The translations under genes and the position numbers were made by a program. The notes below the pieces were generated by a model, which did no database searches, was not told the origin of the DNA, and saw only the letters and a program-made list of their open reading frames with translations. Below are positions 18,597-28,291 of a stretch of 64,000 nucleotides of DNA, piece by piece. Within the stretch, counting starts at the first letter, position 1. Each line of letters opens with the position of its first letter. The DNA is taken from NCBI GenBank assembly GCA_016708905.1, contig JADJEV010000001.1:372001-436000 (forward strand), given 5' to 3'. This DNA is from Candidatus Methylophosphatis roskildensis. GTDB lineage: Bacteria; Pseudomonadota; Gammaproteobacteria; Burkholderiales; Rhodocyclaceae.

Positions 18597-19925
18597 GTGA
18601 GCCCGCCGACGCTGGCCGCCGATTCGCTAGCCCGTTCGATGCTCCACGCCGCGCGTGCGGTGGAATCGGTGATCCATGGCCGCAACCTCGATCAAGCGCT
18701 GGCGGCGCAAGCCGCCAATGTGGCATGGCCGGCCGCGATGCGCGGTGCCGTGCAGGATCTTGCCTACTCCACACTGCGCGACTTCGGCCGCGGTGATTTC
18801 CTGCTTGCCCGACTGCTCGCCCGACCGCTCGAAGCACCTGCGGTTCGCGCGCTGCTGCTGATCGCCCTGCACCGTCTGGAAAGCCACCCTGGCGCTGCGC
18901 ATACCACAGTCGATCAGGCGGTTGAGGCCGCTTACCACTTGCATGACGGCGCCTTCAAGGGTCTGGTCAATGCAGTGCTGCGCAACGTCCTGCGCCAAGC
19001 CGAGGCGCCTTTCGCCGCAGCCGAGGCAGACCTCGTCGCTCGTGCTCGTCATCCCCGGTGGTGGGTGGAAACAGTCCAGCGCGAATTGCGAGAGCACGCC
19101 GACGCCGTGCTCGCTGCCGGGAATCTCCACCCGCCGATGGCATTGCGAGTCAACCCGCGCCGTGCCGAACTTGGCTGCGTGCTGGCGGAACTCGATGCGG
19201 TGGATATCGTGGCACGAGCCTACGGCGACGACATCCCGCAGTGCGTAATGCTTGAACGTCCAGTCCCGGTCGCCCGCTTGCCTGGTTTTGCGGAAGGGCG
19301 GGTTTCCGTCCAGGATGCCGGTGCCCAGCTTGCGGCACCGTGGCTCGACGTCGCGGCCGGACAGCGTGTTCTGGATGCCTGCGCGGCGCCAGGCGGAAAA
19401 ACAGCGCATATTCTCGAACTCGCGGAGGTCGAGCTGACCGCGCTCGACTTCGATGCCACCCGCGCCGCCCGCATCGACGCCAATCTTGCGCGACTCGGCC
19501 TGGTGGCGCGCGTACGGGTCGCCGACTGCCGCACGCTCGACCACTGGTGGGACGGCCGCCCTTTCGATCGAATACTTGCCGACGTGCCCTGCACCGCCTC
19601 CGGCGTGGCGCGACGGCACCCCGACATCAAGTGGCTGCGCCGCGAATCGGACGTGGCGCGTTTCGCAGGGCAGAGTCGTGACATTCTCGACGCATTGTGG
19701 CGGGTGCTGGCCCCCGGTGGCAAAATGCTGTTCGTGACCTGTTCCATATTCGCCCGGGAGAACCAGCAGCAGGTTGCGGCCTTCTGCGATCGTCATGCCG
19801 ACTGCCTGCGCGTTCCGCTCCACGGTGGGCCGCTGTCCGAGGCCAATTCCCAGACCGAACATCTGTTCCTGCCCACGGCCCTGCATGACGGCTTCTACTT
19901 CGCATTGCTCGCCAAGCGGACTTAG
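18597..19925 (+). CDS. rsmB: 16S rRNA (cytosine-967-C5)-methyltransferase
   Basis: RsmB has an N-terminal NusB-like RNA-binding domain (about residues 1-140) and a Rossmann methyltransferase with the SAM motif CAAPGGKT and the two catalytic-cysteine motifs ADVPCTASG and VTCS. The start is taken as the GTG at 18597 (MSPPTLAADSLARSML in the usual family form); a TTG at 18564 would add 11 residues without similarity. It is followed at once by the DUF4390 gene. Length 442 residues, normal. Confidence 0.94.
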   Translation: MSPPTLAADSLARSMLHAARAVESVIHGRNLDQALAAQAANVAWPAAMRGAVQDLAYSTLRDFGRGDFLLARLLARPLEAPAVRALLLIALHRLESHPGAAHTTVDQAVEAAYHLHDGAFKGLVNAVLRNVLRQAEAPFAAAEADLVARARHPRWWVETVQRELREHADAVLAAGNLHPPMALRVNPRRAELGCVLAELDAVDIVARAYGDDIPQCVMLERPVPVARLPGFAEGRVSVQDAGAQLAAPWLDVAAGQRVLDACAAPGGKTAHILELAEVELTALDFDATRAARIDANLARLGLVARVRVADCRTLDHWWDGRPFDRILADVPCTASGVARRHPDIKWLRRESDVARFAGQSRDILDALWRVLAPGGKMLFVTCSIFARENQQQVAAFCDRHADCLRVPLHGGPLSEANSQTEHLFLPTALHDGFYFALLAKRT

Positions 19926-19932
19926 TCTGCGC

Positions 19933-20511
19933 TTGCTGCGCCGAGTCCTGATCACGGCAATGCTGGCGTTGGCATGCGCCTTTTCCGTTGCCCACGCGAG
20001 CGACCCCGAACTGCGCAATGTCGCACTGGTGTCGAGCGAGGATGGCCATCAGTTGCAGTTCGATGTCGTATTCGAGCTCAATCCGCGGCTCGAAGAGGTC
20101 GTATCGCGCGGCGTCCCGCTTTATTTCGTCGCCGAATTCGAATTGACGCGCCCGCGTTGGTACTGGTTCGACGAAGACCTGGCGAAACGCTCGCTGACCT
20201 ATCGGCTGTCATACCATGCGCTGACCCGGCAGTATCGGCTCGCGACGGGTCCGCTCCACCAGAACTTCCCGACGCTCGAATCCGCCCTCAAGACCATGTC
20301 TCGGGTACGCAGCTGGACAGTAGCCGAACGAGGGTCATTGAGCGTCGGAGTCGGCTATCAGGCCCAGTTGCGATTCCGGCTCGATCTGACGCAGATGCCG
20401 AAGCCCTTCCAGGTCGGCGCAATCGGCGATCGGGACTGGAGCCTCGGAACCGAATGGCTGCGCTGGACCTATGTTCCCGGCGCCGGCAATACCGAGCCCG
20501 TGGGTCAGTGA
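19933..20511 (+). CDS. DUF4390 protein, secreted
   Basis: This family lies between rsmB and ntrY in many betaproteobacteria. The frame follows rsmB without room for another gene, and I take the TTG at 19933, which gives a clear signal peptide (MLRRVLITAMLALACAFSVAHA). An ATG at 19960 would remove its basic head. The mature part has beta-rich segments such as LQFDVVFELNPRLEEVVSRG and PRWYWFDEDLA. Its stop overlaps the ntrY GTG start (GTGA), so the two are co-translated. Function unknown; linkage suggests a role with the NtrY sensor. Confidence 0.82.
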   Translation: MLRRVLITAMLALACAFSVAHASDPELRNVALVSSEDGHQLQFDVVFELNPRLEEVVSRGVPLYFVAEFELTRPRWYWFDEDLAKRSLTYRLSYHALTRQYRLATGPLHQNFPTLESALKTMSRVRSWTVAERGSLSVGVGYQAQLRFRLDLTQMPKPFQVGAIGDRDWSLGTEWLRWTYVPGAGNTEPVGQ

Positions 20512-22631
20512 AGACCCTGCTCGTCATCGCCGGCGCCGTCGGAGCGATCCTGCTCTTCCTGCTCGCCGGCGCCACCGCCAATACCGCCCTGTTCGCCGAA
20601 AGCTATCCGCTGCTGATCGGTCTGAACCTGGCGATGGCAGTCGCGCTGATCGTGCTGGTCATCGTTCAGTTGCGCGGGCTGTGGGCGGAATATCGAGAGC
20701 ATCGCTTCGGCTCACGGCTCAAGCTGCGGCTGATGGGCTTGTTCGCCCTGATGGCGATTCTGCCCGGACTGGTGATCTACGGCGTTTCCGTGCAGTTCGC
20801 GCTGCGCAGCATTGAGTCCTGGTTCGACGTGCGGGTCGATGCGGCACTCGAAGGCGGTCTCAACCTCGGACGAACGACACTCGACTTCCTGCTCGAGGAT
20901 CTTGCCGCGAAGGCGCGCTACATGGCGCTCGATCTCGGCGATACGGACCACGAGCGCACTGCCCAGCAGCTCAATCGCTGGCGCGAACAGGCCGGCGTCG
21001 ATTCGGCAACGCTGTTCACGACGTCCGGCCAGGTCATCGCCAGCAGTTCGGCGAAGTTCTCGGCGCTGATGCCGGATCTGCCGGGGAGCGCGCTGCTGCG
21101 TCGCTCGCGGCTCGGCAGCGGCTACCGCGCCGTCGAGGGCGATGCCACGAGCGGATTCACCCTGCGGGTGTTGGTGCCGGTAGCCGGTATCGCGTTCACG
21201 GCCGATTCGCGTGTGCTCCAGCTTACCCAGCCGGTCCCCCAGCAGCTCGCCCAGAATGCCGAGGCGGTGCAGAGCGTCTACCGTGACTACCAGGAGCTTT
21301 CACTCGCCCGCCAAGGACTACGTCGCATTTTTGCCCTTACGCTGACCCTGACCCTGCTGTTCGCACTATTTACCGCAATCGCCGTCGCTTTCGTGCTGGC
21401 GCGGCGCCTGTCTGCACCGCTGGCGATACTTGCCGAAGCGACACAGGCAGTGGCACAGGGCGACTTCACGCCACGCGCGGCACTGCCCGCCCGCGACGAA
21501 CTCGGCGTGCTGACACAGTCGTTCAACCGGATGACCCGTCAGTTGCAGGAAGCGCGGGCACAGGCCGACGCCAGTCGCGCCGAAGTCGAAGCCTCACGTA
21601 CCTACCTCGAGAGCGTGCTGGCAAATCTGTCGGCCGGCGTACTGGCATTCGACGGCGATGGCCGGCTGCGCGCAGCCAACGGCGGCGCGCTGCAAATTTT
21701 GCGTGACGATCTGTCAGGCTTCGAACAGATGCAACTGGATCAATGGCCGCGTTTCCGCGAGTTGCGCGACGCGCTGCGTGAAGCGTTTGCCAACGATGCT
21801 TCCGCTGCCCAGGGAACCACAGACTGGCAGCGCCAGCTCGATATGCGCGATGCCGACGGAATCGGCCAGACGCTGCTGGTGCGCGTCACCCGCCTGCCCG
21901 AGACCGGTGGGGGCGGCTTCGTTGTCGTGTTCGACGACATTACGCACCTGATAGCGGCGCAGCGCAGCGCTGCCTGGGGTGAGGTTGCCCAGCGTCTGGC
22001 GCACGAGATAAAGAATCCGCTGACACCGATCCAGCTGTCCGCGGAACGGCTGGAAGCCAAGCTCACCGACAAGGTGGACCCGGCCTCACGCGAAATTCTC
22101 GCTCGCGCCACGCGGACCATCGTCGCCCAGGTGGAGGCCATGAAATCGATGGTCAATGATTTCCGTGATTACGCCAAGCTCCCGCTGCCGACGATTGCGC
22201 CGCTTGATCTGAATGCGCTCGTCCGCGAAGTGCTGGCGCTCTACGAACATGCCGGGGCAAGGCTGCAATTTGTCGCCGACCGGGAACTGCCACCGGTCGC
22301 GGGCGATGCGACACAATTGCGGCAGGTCATGCATAACCTGCTGCAGAATGCCGAGGACGCACTGCAGGGCCTGGCGGAACCGCTGATCCGGCTGTCCACG
22401 CGCAGCGACGGCCGGTTCGCCGAACTCAGGCTGACCGACAATGGCAATGGCTTTCCGCCCAACATCCTGGCGCGGGCTTTCGAGCCCTACGTCACCACCA
22501 AGTCAAAGGGTACCGGCCTGGGCCTGGCGATCGTCCGGAAGATCGTCGACGAACACCATGGCAGCATCGAGATTTCCAATCTGCAACCGCACGGCGCGGA
22601 GGTGAAAATCCGCCTTCCGCTGGTAGCATAG
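20508..22631 (+). CDS. ntrY: NtrY-type membrane sensor histidine kinase
   Basis: The 707-residue kinase has N-terminal transmembrane segments (about residues 5-25, 33-55, 75-95), an extracytoplasmic stretch, another membrane segment near residues 270-300, a HAMP linker, a PAS domain (about 360-470), a HisKA box with His at about residue 499 (RLAHEIKNPLTPIQLSAERL) and an HATPase with NGNGFP and GTGLGLAIV. This is the NtrY architecture that pairs with NtrX, linked to nitrogen and redox control in other proteobacteria. The start is the GTG at 20508 within the DUF4390 stop. Confidence 0.92.
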   Translation: MKTLLVIAGAVGAILLFLLAGATANTALFAESYPLLIGLNLAMAVALIVLVIVQLRGLWAEYREHRFGSRLKLRLMGLFALMAILPGLVIYGVSVQFALRSIESWFDVRVDAALEGGLNLGRTTLDFLLEDLAAKARYMALDLGDTDHERTAQQLNRWREQAGVDSATLFTTSGQVIASSSAKFSALMPDLPGSALLRRSRLGSGYRAVEGDATSGFTLRVLVPVAGIAFTADSRVLQLTQPVPQQLAQNAEAVQSVYRDYQELSLARQGLRRIFALTLTLTLLFALFTAIAVAFVLARRLSAPLAILAEATQAVAQGDFTPRAALPARDELGVLTQSFNRMTRQLQEARAQADASRAEVEASRTYLESVLANLSAGVLAFDGDGRLRAANGGALQILRDDLSGFEQMQLDQWPRFRELRDALREAFANDASAAQGTTDWQRQLDMRDADGIGQTLLVRVTRLPETGGGGFVVVFDDITHLIAAQRSAAWGEVAQRLAHEIKNPLTPIQLSAERLEAKLTDKVDPASREILARATRTIVAQVEAMKSMVNDFRDYAKLPLPTIAPLDLNALVREVLALYEHAGARLQFVADRELPPVAGDATQLRQVMHNLLQNAEDALQGLAEPLIRLSTRSDGRFAELRLTDNGNGFPPNILARAFEPYVTTKSKGTGLGLAIVRKIVDEHHGSIEISNLQPHGAEVKIRLPLVA

Positions 22632-22659
22632 GGACCGCGTCAGGGGCAAGCGCAAGGAC

Positions 22660-23904
22660 ATGGCACAAATACTGGTGGTCGACGACGAAGTCGGCATTCG
22701 CGAATTGCTATCGGAGATCCTAACCGACGAGGGTCACGACGTCGTGCTCGCCGAGAATGCGACACGAGCCCGTGCCGCTCGCGCGGCGCAGCGACCCGAT
22801 CTTGTTCTGCTCGACATCTGGATGCCCGATACCGATGGCATCACGCTGCTCAAGGAATGGTCGGCGGCGGGGCAGCTGTCCATGCCGGTCATCATGATGT
22901 CCGGCCACGGTTCGATCGATACGGCGGTAGAGGCTACCCGCTGCGGCGCGATGGACTTCCTGGAGAAGCCGATCGCGCTGCAAAAGCTGCTGGCGGCGGT
23001 CAAGCGCGGCCTGGCGCGCCAGCCGGTGAGCGTACCCGCGCAACTGACGCTCGATGCGTTCATCCGGTGTCCGCCCCTCAAGGATCTGAAAAAGCGGCTC
23101 GAACAGGTGGCTGCACGCACGCCGCTGCTATTGATCAAGAGCGGTCCGGGCAGCATTGCCGAACTTGCTGCCCGCAGCCTGCAGGCGCCCGGCCGGGCAT
23201 GGATCGATCTGAGTGCGCATGCCTCGCCGCTCGACCTCTCTGCCCTGGAATCGGCAAGTGGCGGGGTGCTGTTCGCCGCCGAGCTTGCGCTGTTGTCGCG
23301 ACTGCAGCAGAAGAATCTGGCGTTCGCGGTCGAGCGCGTGGATAAGTTCGGATTGCGCATAGTGGTTGCCTCCATGCACAGCGCCGAGGATCTGGCCAGC
23401 GAAGGCTGGGACGAGGCGCTGCTGAGACGCCTGTTCGAAGTCACCCTTGCGCCGCCGACGCTGATGGATCTGCGCGACGAGATTCCCGAGATCGCCAACC
23501 AGATCCTGCTGCATCTCGCCGAGGCCGGTGAAGTGCCGCCACGGCGTGCTTCCACTGCTGCCCTCAACGCCCTGCGAACCCGCGCCTGGCCCGGCGGTTA
23601 CGCGGAACTTCGCGCGTCAGTCAAATCGCTGGCGCTTGGCGCACTCGACGAGGAGATCGGCGCCGACGAGGTCGGCCAGTTGCTTCATCAGGCGCCGGCG
23701 ACCGCTGGTTCTCTGCAACTCGATCTGCCGCTGCGCGACGCACGCGAAGCGTTCGAGCGCCTGTACTTCGAGCACCATCTGCAGCAGGAGGCCGGCAATA
23801 TGACGCGCCTGGCCGAGCGCACCGGTCTTGAACGAACCCATCTTTACCGCAAGCTCAAACAACTTGGCCTGCAGGGCGGACGTCGCACCGACGAATCGAA
23901 CTGA
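22660..23904 (+). CDS. ntrX: NtrX-like response regulator with degenerate AAA+ domain
   Basis: The receiver domain is complete (residues 1-120; DDE at the start, phospho-Asp in LVLLDIWMPDTDG, Lys in FLEKPI). The central region (about 135-310) aligns with a sigma-54 AAA+ domain but has lost its key parts: the Walker A position reads LLLIKSGPGSIAE, no GAFTGA loop exists, and the Walker B-like segment reads GGVLFAAELALL with no acidic pair. A Fis-type helix-turn-helix closes the protein (MTRLAERTGLERTHLYRKLKQLGL). It probably acts as a DNA-binding regulator that cannot drive sigma-54. It lies 28 bases after ntrY. Confidence 0.88.
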   Translation: MAQILVVDDEVGIRELLSEILTDEGHDVVLAENATRARAARAAQRPDLVLLDIWMPDTDGITLLKEWSAAGQLSMPVIMMSGHGSIDTAVEATRCGAMDFLEKPIALQKLLAAVKRGLARQPVSVPAQLTLDAFIRCPPLKDLKKRLEQVAARTPLLLIKSGPGSIAELAARSLQAPGRAWIDLSAHASPLDLSALESASGGVLFAAELALLSRLQQKNLAFAVERVDKFGLRIVVASMHSAEDLASEGWDEALLRRLFEVTLAPPTLMDLRDEIPEIANQILLHLAEAGEVPPRRASTAALNALRTRAWPGGYAELRASVKSLALGALDEEIGADEVGQLLHQAPATAGSLQLDLPLRDAREAFERLYFEHHLQQEAGNMTRLAERTGLERTHLYRKLKQLGLQGGRRTDESN

Positions 23905-24032
23905 TGTCCGCTTGTCCCGCGACAACTCGGCAGCGCATAGTTTCGAAATCGGCGAAGGCGTAGAATCCCGGCTCCGCGCAAGCCCCCTGAGCGCCTGTCG
24001 CCCCACTGGTTTCGCCGTCCACAGGATCCGTC

Positions 24033-25112
24033 ATGACCCGTCCCCGCAACGATACGTTGCTGCGCGCCCTGCTGCGAGAACCCGTCGAATACACGCCGTT
24101 GTGGCTGATGCGTCAGGCTGGGCGCTATCTGCCCGAGTACTGCGAAACACGCAAACGCGCGGGCAGCTTCATGGCGCTGTGCAAGTCGCCCCAACTGGCC
24201 TGCGAGGTCACGCTGCAGCCACTGGCCCGCTACGACCTGGACGCGGCAATCCTGTTTTCCGACATTCTTACCGTACCCGATGCGATGGGCTTGGGCCTGT
24301 ACTTTGCCGAGGGGGAGGGGCCGAAATTCGAGCGGCCGTTGCGCGACGAATGGGAGATCCGCAACCTGGCGGCGCCCGACCCGCACGACGAATTGCGCTA
24401 CGTGATCGACGCAGTGGCCGAAATCCGCCGTGCGCTCGATGGCTCGGTTCCGTTGATCGGCTTCTCCGGCAGCCCCTATACGCTGGCCTGCTACATGATC
24501 GAAGGCGGCGCCTCGGACGACTTTCGTCGCATCAAGACGATGCTCTACGACCGGCCGGATCTCCTGCATCACGTACTCGGCGTAACGGCGCAGGCGGTGA
24601 CCGCCTATCTGAATGCGCAAATCGGGGCCGGTGCGCAGGCCGTGCAGATCTTCGACACCTGGGGTGGCTCGCTGTCCCACGCGGCCTACCGGGAATTCTC
24701 GCTTGCCTACATGCAGGAGATCATCGCCGGGCTCACGCGCACCCACGACGGCGAGCGAATTCCGGTGATCGTGTTTACCAAGGGCGGCGGGCTCTGGCTG
24801 GAAGACATCGCGGCGAGCGGCTGCGACGCGGTCGGCCTCGACTGGACCATCGACATCGGGCAAGCGCGCGCGCGCGTCGGCAAACGGGTTGCACTGCAGG
24901 GCAACCTCGATCCATCGATCCTGTTTGCCGGCCCCGACGTAGTGGCAATCGAAGCGCGCAAGGTACTCCATTCCTTCGGCCCAGGCAGCGGCCATGTGTT
25001 CAACCTCGGCCACGGCATATCGCAGTTCACGCCACCGGAAATCGTCACGGCACTCGTCGAGACCGTGCGTGTCGAATCCCGCTCATTCCACGGTCCGCAA
25101 AGCCCCGCCTGA
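24033..25112 (+). CDS. hemE: Uroporphyrinogen decarboxylase
   Basis: The 359-residue enzyme converts uroporphyrinogen III to coproporphyrinogen III in haem synthesis. Family signatures are intact: WLMRQAGRYLPEY near residue 25, FSDILTVPDAMGL near 83, and GFSGSPYTLACYMIEG. The start is the ATG at 24033. A TAGAAT at 23961-23966 may be its -10 box. It lies upstream of priA with a 427-base gap that holds regulatory signals. Confidence 0.97.
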   Translation: MTRPRNDTLLRALLREPVEYTPLWLMRQAGRYLPEYCETRKRAGSFMALCKSPQLACEVTLQPLARYDLDAAILFSDILTVPDAMGLGLYFAEGEGPKFERPLRDEWEIRNLAAPDPHDELRYVIDAVAEIRRALDGSVPLIGFSGSPYTLACYMIEGGASDDFRRIKTMLYDRPDLLHHVLGVTAQAVTAYLNAQIGAGAQAVQIFDTWGGSLSHAAYREFSLAYMQEIIAGLTRTHDGERIPVIVFTKGGGLWLEDIAASGCDAVGLDWTIDIGQARARVGKRVALQGNLDPSILFAGPDVVAIEARKVLHSFGPGSGHVFNLGHGISQFTPPEIVTALVETVRVESRSFHGPQSPA

Positions 25113-25234
25113 CGCGGCTCTCCAAGAACCGGCCGACGGCAACGCTGTGGGTGGTGCAACAGGCGTGAATGAGTGCCTACTCACATCATGAAGGGCCTAC
25201 ACAAACGAGGACTGGAAAGTGAAAAGGTCTTGAC

Positions 25235-25420
25235 TTATTCACAGAATCGCGCTCCTCCGCGTCCTGCGCCCGTTCGGTGCGTTCGCCTGGGGCCCATAAC
25301 CGTAAGCTTATGAAATACATAAATTTTCTGCGCATCACACTTGTGCGTGGCACAAGTCCCTATCCGATCAAAGCCGGTGCAGGATCTTGTAACGAAAATT
25401 TGCCCACAGATTTATCCACA
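25235..25420. promoter_or_regulatory. hemE-priA gap with two DnaA boxes and a palindrome
   Basis: The 427-base gap contains TTATTCACA (25235-25243) and TTATCCACA (25412-25420), both matching the TTATNCACA DnaA-box consensus and in the same orientation. Between them lie an AT-rich stretch at about 25302-25329, unusual for this GC-rich region, and a perfect palindrome with arms ACTTGTGC/GCACAAGT (25339-25357). No gene is supported in the gap. DnaA control of priA is a reasonable inference; a full replication origin is not. Confidence 0.55.
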
Positions 25421-25539
25421 GGCAGAGAGAACGTCTTGATTTCTATAGCAACTGTGTCCGCTTGACCGAACCGACAGCGAATGGGTCCGGCAAGGCCGGC
25501 AATCGATAGCCCGATAGAGGCATCCCGTCACCACGCCGC

Positions 25540-27723
25540 ATGGCCACAGTCAGAGTTGCACTGCCGGTCCCGCTCCCGCAGGCCTTTGATTACGCGGCGG
25601 ACGATGCATCGTCCGCCGATCTGGGTCGTTGCGTGCGCGTTCCTTTCGGCAACGGCGAGAAGACCGGCGTAATCGTCGACCTCCCCCCCGCGGGCGAAGC
25701 GCACAGCGGAAAGTTGCGCCAGGTTCGCGCGATTCTCCGCGAGCTTCCACCGCTGCCGCCCGACTGGCTCAGGCTCGCCCGATTCACGAGCGCCTACTAC
25801 CAGGCACCCCTGGGCGAGGTCGTGTCGGCTTCACTGCCGCCGGCGCTGCGGCGCGCTGCGCTGATACCGCAGCGCGACCCGACCGCTCTATGGCCGCTGG
25901 GGCTGACCGACGCGGGCCGATCGGCACTGGCAAGCCACGGCCGGGCCACCCTAGCGCGCCGCATCCTGCAGTCTCTGGCCGACTGTGGACCGCAGACGCG
26001 CGCCGCACTGCGCGAACAGTTCGCGACATCCTCCGCCGTCGGTCGCGCGATCGGCGACCTGCTCGCCGGGGACACGATCTGCCCGGTCGCCCCGGCACCC
26101 TCCGCCGCGCCGGATCTGCAGCCGCTGCGTCCGGCGCAGTCCGCAGCGGTGTACGCCATTGCAGCCGCGTCCGGCGGCTACGCAGCCTTTCTGCTCTACG
26201 GCGTAACCGGCAGTGGCAAGACCGAGGTCTACCTGCGACTGATCGACCGATCACTGTCGCGCGGCGAGCAGGTTCTGCTGCTGGTGCCGGAAATCGGCCT
26301 CACGCCGCAGCTCGAAGCGCGGGTCGCCCAACGCTTTCCCGACGCCCTGGTGGTGAGCCTGCACAGCGGCCAGTCAGACGGCGCCCGCTCGCGCGGATTC
26401 GTGCAATCCCTGACCGGCGCTGCCGACATCGTGCTCGGCACGCGGCTGGCGGTATTCACGCCGATGCCCCGCCTGGGCCTGATTGTCGTCGATGAAGAGC
26501 AGGACGCCTCGTACAGGCAGCAGGACGGCGTGCGCTACTCGGCCCGCGATCTGGCGGTCTGGCGCGCCCGCGATCGGGGCGTGCCGGTGGTACTGGGCTC
26601 GGCCACGCCGTCGCTGGAAAGCTGGCACGCGGCACAGCGCGGCCGCTACGCGCTGATCGACCTGCCCGAGCGGGCGCTGGCCGAGGCCCTCCCCGCAGTG
26701 AAGCTGGTCGACACCCGCCGGGTCCGGCTCGACAACGGCCTCTCGCCGGCCATGATCGAAGCCCTGCGCGCGCGCCTGGCGCGCAGCGAGCAGAGCCTGG
26801 TGTTTCTCAACCGCCGCGGCTACGCGCCGGTGCTGTGCTGCTCGTCCTGCGGCTGGGTCAGCGGCTGCAGAGCCTGCTCGGCCAATCTCGTCTATCACGC
26901 GGCGGACCGCCGCCTGCGCTGCCACCACTGCGGCGCCGAAACCGTACTGCCCGAGCAATGCCCGTCGTGCGGCAATCAGGATCTGCAGCCCTTCGGCCGC
27001 GGCACCCAGCGCCTCGAAGCACGCCTCGCGCAGTTGTTTCCCGCGGCGCGCGTGCTGCGCGTCGATCGCGACGCCGCGCGCACCCCGGCGCAGTGGGCGC
27101 AGATGCTCGAACGCATCCACGCCAATCAGGCCGACATTCTGGTCGGCACCCAGATGCTCGCCAAGGGCCACGACTTCGCCCGCCTGACGCTGGTCGGAGT
27201 GGTCGGTGCCGACGCATCGCTGTTCGCTGCCGACTTTCGCGCCGCCGAGCGGCTGTTCGCGCAACTGATGCAGGTCGGCGGGCGCAGCGGCCGCGCCGAC
27301 CTGCCCGGCGAGGTGTATGTGCAGACCGAGTACCCGCACCACGCCCTCTACCAGGCCCTGCTGACCCATGACTATGCCGGGTTCGCGGCCCAGCAACTGA
27401 AGGAACGGCGCGCCGCCGGCTTTCCGCCCTTCGCCGCCCACGCGATACTGCGTGCCGAAGCCGGGCAACTCGCGCAATCGCTGGATTTCCTGCAGCGCGC
27501 CGCTGCAGCCGCCCAACCCCTGCCGGAAACCGTGGTCTTCTACGACCCGGTGCCGATGCGCCTGGCCCGCCGCGCCAACCTGGAGCGCGCCCAACTGCTG
27601 ATCGAATCATCCGGCCGCCCAGCGCTGCAGGCAGTGCTGAGCGCCTGGCTGCCGCGGTTGCGTGCGCTCAAGGCGCCGCGCGAGCTTCGCTGGCACATCG
27701 AAGTCGATCCGCTCGAACTGTGA
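25540..27723 (+). CDS. priA: Primosomal replication-restart helicase
   Basis: The 727-residue PriA has an N-terminal fork-binding domain (MATVRVALPVPLPQAFDY), a helicase core with Walker A GVTGSGKTEVYL and DEEQ box (VVDEEQDASYRQQDG), and a zinc-binding insertion of paired cysteines (CSSCGWVSGCRAC...CHHCG...CPSCG). It restarts collapsed forks. The start is the ATG at 25540. An upstream DnaA-box region may link its expression to replication. Confidence 0.96.
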   Translation: MATVRVALPVPLPQAFDYAADDASSADLGRCVRVPFGNGEKTGVIVDLPPAGEAHSGKLRQVRAILRELPPLPPDWLRLARFTSAYYQAPLGEVVSASLPPALRRAALIPQRDPTALWPLGLTDAGRSALASHGRATLARRILQSLADCGPQTRAALREQFATSSAVGRAIGDLLAGDTICPVAPAPSAAPDLQPLRPAQSAAVYAIAAASGGYAAFLLYGVTGSGKTEVYLRLIDRSLSRGEQVLLLVPEIGLTPQLEARVAQRFPDALVVSLHSGQSDGARSRGFVQSLTGAADIVLGTRLAVFTPMPRLGLIVVDEEQDASYRQQDGVRYSARDLAVWRARDRGVPVVLGSATPSLESWHAAQRGRYALIDLPERALAEALPAVKLVDTRRVRLDNGLSPAMIEALRARLARSEQSLVFLNRRGYAPVLCCSSCGWVSGCRACSANLVYHAADRRLRCHHCGAETVLPEQCPSCGNQDLQPFGRGTQRLEARLAQLFPAARVLRVDRDAARTPAQWAQMLERIHANQADILVGTQMLAKGHDFARLTLVGVVGADASLFAADFRAAERLFAQLMQVGGRSGRADLPGEVYVQTEYPHHALYQALLTHDYAGFAAQQLKERRAAGFPPFAAHAILRAEAGQLAQSLDFLQRAAAAAQPLPETVVFYDPVPMRLARRANLERAQLLIESSGRPALQAVLSAWLPRLRALKAPRELRWHIEVDPLEL

Positions 27724-27826
27724 GCGGCGCCTGCTCTCGCTGGATGGCCGGCAGCTTTCGCCGCTGTGCGCTGCCCTCGATCAGGCCGGTTGCCCGGATC
27801 TTGCCGCCTGTGGTAGCTTGGCGTCC

Positions 27827-28216
27827 ATGATCTTCGGTCTGTCCCGTTTGCTGATTCGCCGCCTTGCACACGTGCTCGCGGGACTGCTTCTGTTCGGCAA
27901 TCTGGTGGTGGCCGCGCATGCCTGCCAGCCGGCGACGCACCAGGGTCAGTTGTCGGTGATGGTGCCCCCGTCGCATTGCCACGAAGCCCCGGCCACCGAC
28001 CCCGGCGCACTGTGCAGCCTGCACTGCGGCGCCGACGAGCAATCGCCGACCACTGCCGCACCCGGCGTCGCGCCGATGCCGGCGATCGCCGCGCTCATCG
28101 TGCCGGGGCTCGCACCGGCGCAACAGCGCGGTGCCTGCGGCATCGCCACGCTGCCCGAAGTCTCACCGGCTCTCCATCCGCCGCCCTCCATTCTGTTCCA
28201 CGCCTTCCGCAGCTAG
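27827..28216 (+). CDS. Small exported Cys/His protein at the head of the copper operon
   Basis: The 129-residue product starts at the ATG at 27827. An N-terminal signal or membrane segment (LLIRRLAHVLAGLLLFGNLVVAAHA) is followed by a short region with clustered metal-type residues (HACQPATHQ, SHCHEAP, CSLHCGAD) and an Ala/Pro-rich tail. It resembles the DUF2946/CopL-like small proteins that lead copper-efflux operons, but I cannot assign a family firmly. It lies 75 bases before the TolC-type gene on the same strand. Confidence 0.65.
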   Translation: MIFGLSRLLIRRLAHVLAGLLLFGNLVVAAHACQPATHQGQLSVMVPPSHCHEAPATDPGALCSLHCGADEQSPTTAAPGVAPMPAIAALIVPGLAPAQQRGACGIATLPEVSPALHPPPSILFHAFRS

Positions 28217-28291
28217 CCCCGCTCGATCAGTAAGCCGGCGCGCGGCATTTTCGCCCGCGCCGCTCGATCGATTGCCGCAAGCGGAGGCTGT

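Noticed and set aside
25113..25539. Chromosomal replication origin
   Set aside because: Only two DnaA boxes, and no dnaA, dnaN, gyrB, parAB or rpmH neighbours.
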